49,953 nt of DNA from Anaerolineae bacterium (lineage in GTDB: Bacteria > Chloroflexota > Anaerolineae > B4-G1): the NCBI GenBank assembly GCA_016783285.1, contig JADHWW010000002.1, positions 1 to 49,953 on the forward strand, given 5' to 3'. How positions within the stretch are numbered: position 1 is the first letter of the stretch; every line of letters starts with the position of its first letter. Below are positions 14,796 through 22,658 of the stretch, one piece after another. Under the pieces are notes generated by a model that was not told the origin of the DNA, made no database searches, and saw only the letters and a list, made by a program, of their open reading frames with translations. The position numbers and the translations under genes were made by a program.

Positions 14796-15809
14796 ATGGA
14801 TCACATCAAGATTTTGAAACGAGCCTGGGAGACCACCTGGCGCTACCGGGCGCTATGGGTCTTTGGCATCATCCTCGCGCTGACAGCGGGTGGTGTCCGA
14901 GGCAGTGGGCCACAGGCTACCTTCGGCGGTGGCAACGGTAATGGTGACGGTAATTTTCCTCCGCCCGGCGACTTCTACGTGCCGGAGATTTCAGCGCAGA
15001 TCGTGGGTGTGCTGATCGCTCTCGGCGTCGCGCTGGCGTGCGTGGCCGTTTTTCTGATCATCGCGGCAACGATAGCGCGCTACGTGGCGGAGACGGCGCT
15101 GATACGTTTGGTGGACGATCACGAAGAGACAGGGGAACAACGCAGCGTGCGCGAGGGGTTCCGAATGGGCTGGTCGCGCACCGCATTTCGGCTCTTTTTG
15201 ATCAAACTGCTGACCGGCCTGCCGGTGGCGTTGGCGTTCATCCCGCTGTTCCTGCTGGCGTTGGCCCCGCTGCTGCTATGGATGACAGAGAGCAGGGTCG
15301 CTGGGGCGGTCGGCACGGTCGCCACAATTGGCTTGTTCTTCCTCTTCGTCTTTCTGGCTATCATCGTCGGCATGGTGCTATCGCTGCTGATGCACTTCTT
15401 CCGGCGGGCGTGCGCGTTGGAGGAGGTGGGAGTGATCGAAGCGATCCGCCAGGGCTATGGCATTGTGAGGCGGCACCAAAAGGACCTGGTGGTCATGTGG
15501 CTGATCATGGTCGGGCTGGGCCTCGGCTGGATAATCGTGATGATACCCGTCACAATCCTGCTGGTGCTCGTGGGGGCGGTGCTGGGCGGTTTTCCGGCGC
15601 TGTTGATAGGCGGGCTGGCTAGCCTGGTCTTCGAGGGGGCGGCGCCGTGGATCCTGGCGGGCGTGGTCGGGTTCCCAATCTTTATCCTGGTGGTGGCGGC
15701 GTCGGCGCTGTTCCTGGGCGGGCTGATGGAGGTGTTCAAGTCCAGCGTGTGGACGCTGACCTACCGGGAACTGCGCGTTTTGGAGGACGTATGGCCAGAG
15801 GGTACATAG
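14796..15809 (+). CDS. Multi-pass membrane protein
   Basis: A 337-residue integral membrane protein with about six long hydrophobic segments (~22-35, 68-92, 135-160, 170-195, 228-270, 285-315) and a Gly/Asn-rich extracellular loop near residues 40-60. It opens KILKRAWETTWRYRALWVFG, a start seen in uncharacterised membrane proteins related to the DUF975 or glycerophosphodiesterase-membrane-domain type. It follows the sigma/anti-sigma pair by 30 bases with AAGGAG upstream of ATG, so it probably belongs to the same regulon. No catalytic motif was seen. Confidence 0.78.
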   Translation: MDHIKILKRAWETTWRYRALWVFGIILALTAGGVRGSGPQATFGGGNGNGDGNFPPPGDFYVPEISAQIVGVLIALGVALACVAVFLIIAATIARYVAETALIRLVDDHEETGEQRSVREGFRMGWSRTAFRLFLIKLLTGLPVALAFIPLFLLALAPLLLWMTESRVAGAVGTVATIGLFFLFVFLAIIVGMVLSLLMHFFRRACALEEVGVIEAIRQGYGIVRRHQKDLVVMWLIMVGLGLGWIIVMIPVTILLVLVGAVLGGFPALLIGGLASLVFEGAAPWILAGVVGFPIFILVVAASALFLGGLMEVFKSSVWTLTYRELRVLEDVWPEGT

Positions 15810-15823
15810 AGGCTGTAGTGCGC

Positions 15824-15852
15824 TTGCCGGCAATGGCGAACTGTGTTATAGT
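15824..15852 (+). promoter_or_regulatory. Promoter of the DUF104/PIN pair
   Basis: TTGCCG (15824-15829) and TATAGT (15847-15852) are 17 bases apart. GGCGAGGTGAG then precedes the ATG at 15871. Confidence 0.5.
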
Positions 15853-15870
15853 ATAGGCGAGGTGAGTAAG

Positions 15871-16113
15871 ATGGGCCAAGTTGTAACAGCAGTGTACGAA
15901 GGCGGTTTTCTGCGGCCGCTACACCGGCTTAGATTGCGCGAGCGTCAAGTGATTCGGCTGCAAGTTCTGCCGGCAGAGGCCTCAGCCGTTCAATCCAAAA
16001 TGGATGCCTTCCTGAATCTACGCGGGAGACTAGCCGACGATGAGGGCTTTGACCGCGCTATGACTTTGATGGAGAAAGCCTGGCAGACGTGGATGACTCC
16101 TGCATTTGCTTAG
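15871..16113 (+). CDS. DUF104/AF2212-like antitoxin
   Basis: An 80-residue protein beginning VVTAVYEGGFLRPLHRLRL, the typical start of the AF2212/DUF104 antitoxin family, followed by a helical C-terminal tail (DDEGFDRAMTLMEKAW) likely to wrap the toxin. GTG 15862 is an alternative start, but ATG 15871 has the better ribosome-site spacing. The PIN toxin gene overlaps its 3' end by 25 bases. Confidence 0.77.
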   Translation: MGQVVTAVYEGGFLRPLHRLRLRERQVIRLQVLPAEASAVQSKMDAFLNLRGRLADDEGFDRAMTLMEKAWQTWMTPAFA

Positions 16114-16505
16114 ACACAGACGTACTGATTGCGTATCTCAAGGGCCGTGAACCCGGCGCAAGCGCGGTTGAACGGGCAGTGAAGGGATACAACTGCCACG
16201 TAACAGCGATCACCGAGTACGAGTTGCTCTTTGGCGTCGCACGCGCCCGCAGGCAAATCGGCGAAGATGCGCTGCTAGGCTTGATGACAATATTACCCCT
16301 CGACGACGACGCAGCACGGCGTGCAGCCACGTTGCACGATGTGCTCATTCGTCGCAATGAGGACATCGGCGTGAAGGATGTCCTCATTGCGGCCATCTGC
16401 CTCGTGAATGGCATTTCCCTACTGACCTCTAATGAGCGCCACTTTGGGCGTGTGCCAGGGTTGACGGTGATCACAGCGTCAACACTCAAAATGCCACGGC
16501 GTTGA
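16089..16505 (+). CDS. PIN-domain (VapC-like) ribonuclease toxin
   Basis: A 138-residue PIN domain. The acidic metal-binding residues are visible in LDTDVLIAYL (~8-17), ITEYELLFG (~41-49, Glu) and GVKDVLIAAI (~95-104, Asp), with a final hydrophobic strand. VapC-like toxins cut tRNA or rRNA and are held by the cognate antitoxin. Translation starts at GTG 16089 inside the antitoxin gene; no ribosome site is seen, which fits translational coupling. Confidence 0.87.
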   Translation: MDDSCICLDTDVLIAYLKGREPGASAVERAVKGYNCHVTAITEYELLFGVARARRQIGEDALLGLMTILPLDDDAARRAATLHDVLIRRNEDIGVKDVLIAAICLVNGISLLTSNERHFGRVPGLTVITASTLKMPRR

Positions 16506-16530
16506 AAGTTTTGCCCTCGTCCCCCTGCCC

Positions 16531-17373
16531 CTATTCCCCCAACACGCGCCGCGTATCATCGTACCCCAGGTCAATCAACTCCCGGCTGGCCTCCGGTTCG
16601 TAGCGGAGGATGCGCAGCAGACTCGTCTCCTGGCTGGGGGTAATCACCTGGCAGCGCACGTGCCGGTGTTTCTCGTCCAACTGCGCCAGCACCAGCCGGT
16701 TGATGTTCTCCAACTGCTTGTAGTCGTTCTCAAAAGTGGCGCTCAGGGCCAGGTCGAGCATCACGGCAAAGGCCTGCCACGGCCAGCGGGGTGGCTCGAT
16801 GCGCCGCTCGCCGACGGGCGAAAGCAACACGACCAGGATCTCGTCGGCTCCTGCGTCAATTGCTCCTGCCAGCGGCGTATTGGCCATCACGGCCCCGTCC
16901 CAGTAGTGGTGACCTGCCACCCGCGTCCAGGGGTAGACCAGCGGGATGGAGCAACTGGCCAGGATGTGATCGGGAGTGAGGGTCACATCCCGATTGTCAA
17001 AGATGCGCAGTTGGCCCGTCTCAATTTCGGTGGCGGTGATGAGTATGCGCTTGTCGCTGCGGGCCAGCGCACCAAAGTCAATGAAGCGGTGCAACGTCTT
17101 GCGCCAGGGGGAGGTGTCGTAGACCGACCGCCAGGGACGCAACCGCCAAAAGCGCTGCACGTCCCTCGTGCGCGTCGCCAGCCAGGCCGCCCCCAGTTCG
17201 GCCGCGCTGCGGCCCGAGGCGATAGATGCCGCGTTGATAGCCCCGATGGAGGTGCCGACCAGGATGCCGGGCAAGAGGTCGGCCTCCTCCAGATACTTGT
17301 AGACGCCGCACTCGTAAGCCCCGCGGCCTCCACCTCCCGAAAGCACCAATGCTCGCGTGCTCTTGCTTTTCAT
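16531..17373 (-). CDS. Patatin-like phospholipase
   Basis: A 280-residue lipid acyl hydrolase. It has the oxyanion motif LSGGGGRGAYECG (~12-24), the nucleophile elbow GTSIG (Ser42) and the catalytic Asp in DGAVMANTP (~159-167), so the Ser-Asp dyad is complete. No signal peptide is seen; patatin-like bacterial proteins act on membrane lipids from the cytoplasmic side. A GGAGG ribosome site precedes the ATG at 17373. Confidence 0.93.
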   Translation of the reverse strand: MKSKSTRALVLSGGGGRGAYECGVYKYLEEADLLPGILVGTSIGAINAASIASGRSAAELGAAWLATRTRDVQRFWRLRPWRSVYDTSPWRKTLHRFIDFGALARSDKRILITATEIETGQLRIFDNRDVTLTPDHILASCSIPLVYPWTRVAGHHYWDGAVMANTPLAGAIDAGADEILVVLLSPVGERRIEPPRWPWQAFAVMLDLALSATFENDYKQLENINRLVLAQLDEKHRHVRCQVITPSQETSLLRILRYEPEASRELIDLGYDDTRRVLGE

Positions 17374-17447
17374 CGTGCCTCCTTATCTTCTAATCTCCCA
17401 TCAGCCACATTCTGATCGTTCTCGTGAATAATGCGCACGTTGAATAG

Positions 17448-17476
17448 TTGTCAGTTTGTCCATTGGCGTTTATAAT
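17448..17476 (+). promoter_or_regulatory. Plus-strand promoter with no gene behind it
   Basis: TTGTCA (17448-17453), 17 bases, and a perfect TATAAT (17471-17476) point rightward into the inverted-repeat element 17479-17647. No plus-strand reading frame follows. Confidence 0.45.
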
Positions 17477-17478
17477 GT

Positions 17479-17647
17479 CACAGTGGGGTGATTTAAGATT
17501 TATTGATTCGAGATCGGTGGATTTGCAGAGGAGTGATGCAAAGCACAGATGGCTGATCGGCCGGAGGCTTCCATCTCCCGTAGTGTCTCGTGCGGCCTCT
17601 CAAATCTCCAAATCTTTAATCCGTAAATCTTAAATTCCCCCACAGTG
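17479..17647. repeat. MITE-like element with ~50-bp imperfect terminal inverted repeats
   Basis: The left end (CACAGTGGGG, then ATTTAAGATTTA) and the complement of the right end (CACTGTGGGGG, then ATTTAAGATTTA) stay alignable for about 50 bases, to a shared GATTTG...AGAGG. There is no gene inside and no clear target duplication. A transcript would fold into one long hairpin. It separates the patatin gene from the 3' end of the ABC ATPase. Confidence 0.55.
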
Positions 17648-17653
17648 TTAGAG

Positions 17654-18526
17654 TCACGCCGTCATAAGCCTGACGTAGATTTCTTCCAGCGCGGACTCGC
17701 GCACAGACAAATTGACCAGTGCCCAGTCGTTTTCGGAGATGTCTTCCAATACTGATGCAATCTCACTTATACTCGTAGTCCTGAAGACGTAGTTTATTTC
17801 TTCTTTTTCATACTCCAGCGCATCATCAGAATAAAAGACCACCTCGTACTCGCTTTTACCAAGACGCCTGCGAATGGCCTCCATGCTGTCGTAGACGATC
17901 AATTCGCCACCTTTCAGGATGGCAACGCGGTCGCATACGTGCTCGATGTGGAACAGGTTGTGAGCGCTCAAGAGTATTGTCTGGCCCTGATCCTTAAGAC
18001 TCTTGAGGTAATTGATGACAAAGAACGAAGTCAGAGGGTCTAGCCCCGCATTTGGCTCGTCTAGTATAAGAAGGCTGGGCTCGTGCAGCAGCGTCCGGGC
18101 GATGGCTACCTTCCTCCTCATGCCCTTCGAGAGTTCTCCTGCGAGCCTATCCCGCTCAGGAAGCCTGAGCGAGCCGAGGAGCACATCTATTCGCTCCTCG
18201 GCTTCCCGTCTCGGGATGTTGTACAGTTCGGAGAAAAACGTGAGATATTCAGCCACCGTCATATTGTCGTAAAGGTGACTTTCTTCAGGCAAGTAGCCGA
18301 TGAATTGTTTTACGTAGGTGCTCTCTTTAGCCATATCCCGGCCCATCACCTCAACCTGACCAGACGTTGGGCTGATCAGACCGACGATCATCTTGAGAAT
18401 GGTGCTCTTGCCAGCGCCATTGTGGCCGATGATCCCTACGATTTCGCCGTCCTCCACCGTCAAATCCAGGTCTTGAACGGCGGTAACTTGATGGTATAAT
18501 TTGGTGACACTTTTTAGTTTGATCAT
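17654..18526 (-). CDS. ABC transporter ATP-binding protein
   Basis: A 290-residue ATPase of the ABC-2 exporter type. It has Walker A GHNGAGKST (~34-42), the signature LSKGMRRKVAIARTL (~133-147), Walker B LLILDEPNAGLDP (~154-166) and the switch His in LLSAHN, followed by a ~70-residue C-terminal domain. The ATG at 18526 has GGGGG seven bases upstream and is preferred over 18541. It is divergent from the two permease genes at 18776 and 20557, with which it probably forms one exporter. Cargo unknown. Confidence 0.93.
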   Translation of the reverse strand: MIKLKSVTKLYHQVTAVQDLDLTVEDGEIVGIIGHNGAGKSTILKMIVGLISPTSGQVEVMGRDMAKESTYVKQFIGYLPEESHLYDNMTVAEYLTFFSELYNIPRREAEERIDVLLGSLRLPERDRLAGELSKGMRRKVAIARTLLHEPSLLILDEPNAGLDPLTSFFVINYLKSLKDQGQTILLSAHNLFHIEHVCDRVAILKGGELIVYDSMEAIRRRLGKSEYEVVFYSDDALEYEKEEINYVFRTTSISEIASVLEDISENDWALVNLSVRESALEEIYVRLMTA

Positions 18527-18616
18527 TAGACCCCCATACAAGTAGGCCAGGTATCATCTCAATATTTGGGGCAACGCTGTTTTGAAGGGGCTGGGCCGAG
18601 TAACACAGCGAGCATC

Positions 18617-18718
18617 CGCCGGTTAAGTAGACCTTTAGGTCGTATCGAAACCAAGGATGCGAGCGGCTTTCTAACCCGCTTGGCTTCGATACGTCGCTTC
18701 GCTCCTACTCAGCCGGCG
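18617..18718. repeat. Imperfect ~38-bp inverted repeat in the divergent intergenic region
   Basis: Arms beginning CGCCGGTTAAGTAG (from 18617) and ending CTACTCAGCCGGCG (to ~18718) also share GTATCGAAACCAAG / CTTGGCTTCGATAC. The whole could fold into a long hairpin between the divergent ABC transporter genes. It resembles a REP-type dispersed repeat rather than an operator. Confidence 0.55.
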
Positions 18719-18775
18719 CTAGAGTGTGCTCTGCCCCAGTTTATTGAGAGGATACTAGGCCAGTTTGCGTTGACG

Positions 18776-20560
18776 ATGAGCAATATCCTGACGATCGCCA
18801 AGCGAGAAATTACAAGATTAAAGTCCCGCTTCAAGGGTGGCTCAAGGCTGGCTGTAATACTGATCCTCGCCGGAGCATCAGTGATCTCTTATCTGGCATT
18901 CCAGCAGGGATCTGTCCTGAGCAATGGGCTATACCGGGTGGGAGTCTCCCCTGACGGCCCCGGTATTCACGATAGCCGGTTCAGCACAGTCACCGTCGCT
19001 CGTTCTCTGGGCTACTCAATGCTCAACGCAAAGTCGCTGGATGTTTACATTGACAGAGACCAAGTCGTTCACACGTACAACGACAAGTCCCTTTACGCAG
19101 CCGGAGCACTGGAACTATACCTTGAGAAGCAAGAATTGGCAAGGATCAAGGATCAATACGAAATAGACCGGGCATTTCCACTGCGCATCGAGGTCAACTA
19201 TCTGCCTGCCCCAACAGGGCAAGGGGTCTCACCTTTGGAACTGGCAGACGCATTGATGGGTGGGCCGGAGGAGCCGGCAGGAGTTGATCCAGGCGCCGGT
19301 CAGCCTGCGCCCGACACGACACAATTCGTGCCCAGAGAGACGGATGCTGCGGTCATAGAACAAATCAGAGAACTGGAAAGCGGCGGCAGGCGGCCCAGAA
19401 TCGAAATAGAGTTCGCATCGGACAAAGAGATCATCATTCCATCACTGATGAACCCCCCCATACCTTTCGCCCAGGTCATCATCGCCTTCCTCTACGTCCT
19501 CCCGGTCTCCTTCGTCAGCATCTTTTTCACCAGCAGTTTTATGGATGAAAAGATAGGTCGCAGGATCACAGTCCTGATGTCCGCCCCGGTGACCCCGTTC
19601 GAGATCATCGCCGGCAAGATGCTCCCCTACGCGAGTTTCTCGCTGGTATCCGTGGTCATCATAACTCTGGCATTGAAGGGGAACCTGCTGCTGGCGCTGG
19701 CGATATTCATACCTGTGATACTCTTCATCCTGGCCATATACCTGATGGTGCCCCTGGTATACCGCACGTTCAGGGATACGACGTTCATCTCAATGCTCGC
19801 GACCACGCTGATCACGTCTTATCTCGTCTTTCCGGCAATGTTCTCGGGTGTCAACGACCTGAGTTACATGTCGCCGCTCACGCTTATTGTCAAGATGTAC
19901 CGGGAGGAGCCCTTTGGGCTAAAGGAGTATTTATTCTCGACAGCGTCAATGTACCTCATTTTTGCCCTCTCCATGTATATCGCCACCCGCATCTTGAACG
20001 AAGAATATCTCATGGGGTTCCGACCACTGTACAGAAAGGCTGCCGATGCCATTTACCTGGGCATAAACCGGAACCACCTCTACGTGTCCATCACGCTGTT
20101 GAGCCTGTTTCTCATCCCTATCGTCTACATGATCCAGTTGGTGACCCTGGCGATATCGCTTAATCTGCCATTGCGCTATGCCGTAGGGGGACTGCTGATG
20201 GTGGCAGTAGTGATTGAGGAGATCGCCAAGTCGGTGGGCATCGTGGTGCTTCTCGAGCACAGAGTCATCGAGACGGCAAAAGACGTCGTCATACTGTCGT
20301 TTCTTTCTGCGGTCGGGTTCCTGGGTGGCGAGAAACTGTTGTTGCTCATCTCACTAAGCGTGGTGTTCGAATCTGCGTTATCGCCAGCCCTTTTCAGTTC
20401 CGGGTTACTTCTGATACCCCTCATCGCGCATTTCGTCTCCACTGCGACAGTCTGCTTGCTCACGAAACGCTTTGGTGTGCGGGCTTACCCTTATGCCGTG
20501 CTCGCCGGATCAATCGTACATGCCCTGTACAATCTGTACGTACTGGGAGCAATTCCATGA
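18776..20560 (+). CDS. ABC-2 permease fused to a PrsW-like intramembrane protease domain
   Basis: A 594-residue membrane protein. The first part is an ABC-2/NatB-type permease: a transmembrane helix at ~23-40, a large extracytoplasmic domain (~45-230), then about six helices (~240-440) with FMDEKIGRRITVLMSAPVTP. The last ~150 residues match PrsW-family protease motifs: EEIAK (Glu481, Glu482, Lys485), SAVGFLGGEK (Glu519), AHFVSTAT (His552) and VHALYN (His582). All four motifs are present, so activity is plausible. The ATG at 18776 begins MSNILTIAKREITRLKSR, the usual permease start; a longer frame upstream is formed by repeat DNA. The second permease overlaps by four bases. The fusion suggests export coupled to cleavage of a membrane-bound substrate. 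Confidence 0.8.
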   Translation: MSNILTIAKREITRLKSRFKGGSRLAVILILAGASVISYLAFQQGSVLSNGLYRVGVSPDGPGIHDSRFSTVTVARSLGYSMLNAKSLDVYIDRDQVVHTYNDKSLYAAGALELYLEKQELARIKDQYEIDRAFPLRIEVNYLPAPTGQGVSPLELADALMGGPEEPAGVDPGAGQPAPDTTQFVPRETDAAVIEQIRELESGGRRPRIEIEFASDKEIIIPSLMNPPIPFAQVIIAFLYVLPVSFVSIFFTSSFMDEKIGRRITVLMSAPVTPFEIIAGKMLPYASFSLVSVVIITLALKGNLLLALAIFIPVILFILAIYLMVPLVYRTFRDTTFISMLATTLITSYLVFPAMFSGVNDLSYMSPLTLIVKMYREEPFGLKEYLFSTASMYLIFALSMYIATRILNEEYLMGFRPLYRKAADAIYLGINRNHLYVSITLLSLFLIPIVYMIQLVTLAISLNLPLRYAVGGLLMVAVVIEEIAKSVGIVVLLEHRVIETAKDVVILSFLSAVGFLGGEKLLLLISLSVVFESALSPALFSSGLLLIPLIAHFVSTATVCLLTKRFGVRAYPYAVLAGSIVHALYNLYVLGAIP

Positions 20561-21597
20561 ATGCGTTTATTGCCATCGTGAAGAAGGAATTGAAATCGGT
20601 TACCAAAGAAAAGACGATCATGATTGCCATCGCAATCCAGTTATTCATTGCTTCCTTCTCGTCGGCAATACTCGTCGGAATGTTGTCATTCTACGACCCA
20701 GGCTCTATCGGCCTAAACGCCAGGATCAGGATCGGGGTAGGGATCATTGGCGATGCCAACAGTCCATTGGTCGGGTTTCTAAGGAAGCAGAACACCAGGG
20801 TGACGGCTTTCCTCTCACCCAATGATGCCGAGAACTCGTTCCGAGCCGGGGCGATAGACGCCATTGTCTTTATACCAGAAGACAGTGGCGGCGTCATTGA
20901 TATGAAACTCTTCCTGCCCGAGTCTGAGACGCGCTCGACCCTGATACTGATGATGCTGAAGGAGCCGCTGAAGCAGTACGAGAACTATTTGCGAGAAAAG
21001 ATGGGGGTCCACGTGAGGTATACGGATATCGAGAGTATGCCTTCCACGACGTACGAGTTTCGGTACTCGGTGATCATTCCCATACTGATGTTCTTCCCCG
21101 CTTTCGTAGCGGGGAGTATGGTGGTAGACTCGATAGCGGAGGAATTTGAGAATCATACGCTGGAAACGCTCTGGTCTGCGCCAGTATCGCTAAACGTCAT
21201 AAGCGGAGCAAAGATCGCCGCGGCACTCGTTCTCGCCGTGACGCAGTGTGTTTTGTGGATCATACTACTGCGGCTTAATCACATTCCCATACAAAACGTG
21301 GGCCTGGTTCTGCTGCTGTCTGCGACACTAGCCGCTATCATTGCCGTGGGATCGGCATTCGCCGCGGTCTACTTTAAGGATAGGGAACGGGCGCAATTCG
21401 TGTACTCTGTTTTCACCCTGCTCTCGGCCGGCCTGGGCTATTTCTTTGACGCTTCACCGATAGCAGTGATGAGCCGGCTCGCTGTGGGCGACTATTACAC
21501 CGGCTTTGCAGACGTCGCGATATACGGTGTCCTGCTACTGGTGCTCCTGGCAGTATTTTTCTCCACAGCGGAGAAACTGATCGCCGTGCCGAGTTAA
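20557..21597 (+). CDS. ABC-2 type permease, second subunit
   Basis: A 346-residue membrane protein. One N-terminal helix (~23-43) is followed by an extracytoplasmic domain (~48-160) and about five C-terminal helices (~165-340), with the EEFENHTLETLWSAPVS segment typical of ABC-2 permeases that couple to the ATPase. It starts inside the stop of the preceding permease/protease gene (ATGA) and most likely forms a heterodimer with it. Confidence 0.87.
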   Translation: MNAFIAIVKKELKSVTKEKTIMIAIAIQLFIASFSSAILVGMLSFYDPGSIGLNARIRIGVGIIGDANSPLVGFLRKQNTRVTAFLSPNDAENSFRAGAIDAIVFIPEDSGGVIDMKLFLPESETRSTLILMMLKEPLKQYENYLREKMGVHVRYTDIESMPSTTYEFRYSVIIPILMFFPAFVAGSMVVDSIAEEFENHTLETLWSAPVSLNVISGAKIAAALVLAVTQCVLWIILLRLNHIPIQNVGLVLLLSATLAAIIAVGSAFAAVYFKDRERAQFVYSVFTLLSAGLGYFFDASPIAVMSRLAVGDYYTGFADVAIYGVLLLVLLAVFFSTAEKLIAVPS

Positions 21598-21641
21598 TTG
21601 GGGCATCCTCTGCTTTCCCCACAACTGCTCCAAAAACAGAG

Positions 21642-22118
21642 ATGCGCTCCCCACGCCACTACGCGGCCGTGCTGCGCGCCATTGCCAGCGGCCACCACAC
21701 CCTCTCGGTCATCGCCCGTGAAGCCGGCGTGGAACGGAGCAACCTGCCGGCGTACCTGGCCACGCTGCAGGACGCGGGCTACGTGGAGCGACGCGTGCCC
21801 ATCGGCATCGTCCGCACCGGTCGCCGGCAACGGGGCGCCTAGCACGTTGCCGACCCCTACGTCCGTTTCTGGGGACGCTACATCCTCCCTTATACCGGCG
21901 CGATTGAGAAGGGGCAAGGGGCCGGGCTGGTGGAACAGGTGCTGCGCTCCACCTGGGAGCAATTCGTGGCCATCACCTGGGAGGAGTTAGCCCGGACGTC
22001 AGTCTATGACCTGGCGGCCCGCCACACGCCGGGCTTCTGGCCGGAGGCGGTGGGTTCGTGGTGGGACACGGCGCACCGGATTGACCTGGTGGCAGTCGGT
22101 TATACTGAGCGCAAATAG
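21642..22118 (+). pseudogene. C-terminal remnant of a DUF234-type ATPase gene
   Basis: The frame corresponds to the region after the ATPase domain in proteins like the one at 29634: a winged-helix part (HYAAVLRAIASGHHTLSVIA, then NLPAYLATLQDAGYVERRVP), a YHVADPYVRFW-like segment, and the start of the nuclease-like domain (HRIDLVAVGY). The P-loop half is missing, a TAG replaces a codon at 21840, and the gene is cut at 22118, exactly where an inverted-repeat element begins. Confidence 0.75.
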
Positions 22119-22251
22119 GATTTGTGAAAATCGCAGGCATCGACTGTCTACGCCAATCCCCCATATATGCCGATTTCCAAGAACCGACCCCCTACATATG
22201 AGGTAAATTCTGATCTTCACCGATTCGGCGATGACGTATTTTCACAAAACC
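22118..22251. repeat. Inverted-repeat element between two truncated genes
   Basis: GGATTTGTGAAAATCG at the left (22118-22133) and the complement of the right end, GGTTTTGTGAAAATACG (22251-22235), form imperfect terminal repeats; CATCG is shared further in. The 134-bp interior has no gene. The genes on both sides stop at its ends, so it is probably a MITE-like element or the scar of one with an associated deletion. Confidence 0.5.
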
Positions 22252-22525
22252 AAAATGCGGTCAGAGTATACCAGACGTTCTTGGCGCCGCCGATGGTCAG
22301 CCGGTTCTGGTGGACGGCCATCCCCATCGGCTTCTTGAAAGTGCGAAAGTGGGTGTTGATGGTACCGCCGTCGTTGCGCACCAGGACGACCTTGCCGGCC
22401 TGGTAGGTGGAGACGACCAGGCTGATGTTGAGCCGCGCCAGGATGTCCGGCAGGTTCGAGGTGTAGACACTGCGCAGGGGATTGGTCTTGGGGTCAGGTT
22501 CAGGGGTTGGCTCTGATGTTGACAT
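22252..22525 (-). pseudogene. Truncated TIGR03032-like protein gene
   Basis: From ATG 22525 the frame encodes a Pro/Glu-rich start, then SLVVSTYQAGKVVLVRNDGG, THFRTFKKPMGMAV and NRLTIGGAKNVWY, the N-terminal signature of the TIGR03032 family (role unknown). The coding sequence is cut after ~90 residues by the inverted-repeat element; families of this type are normally over 300 residues. Confidence 0.6.
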
Positions 22526-22598
22526 AGGCCTCCACATCCGCGATGGGTTGGTGTTCGTTTCTTTCCGTTCCTTTCTCATTCCGTTGCTGTGTTTGCAT

Positions 22599-22627
22599 TA
22601 GACAACCGCCCCAACTTGGGCTATAAT
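22599..22627 (+). promoter_or_regulatory. hisS promoter
   Basis: TAGACA (22599-22604), 17 bases, TATAAT (22622-22627); a CAGGAGG-type ribosome site lies before the ATG at 22659. No T-box or other leader structure fits in the short leader. Confidence 0.5.
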
Positions 22628-22658
22628 AGCGGGCATCTACGATCAGGAGGAATACCCC

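Noticed and set aside
18566..18775. Longer N-terminus for the permease/protease gene
   Set aside because: The extra codons lie in the inverted repeat 18617-18718 and have no ribosome site; the permease family start fits 18776.
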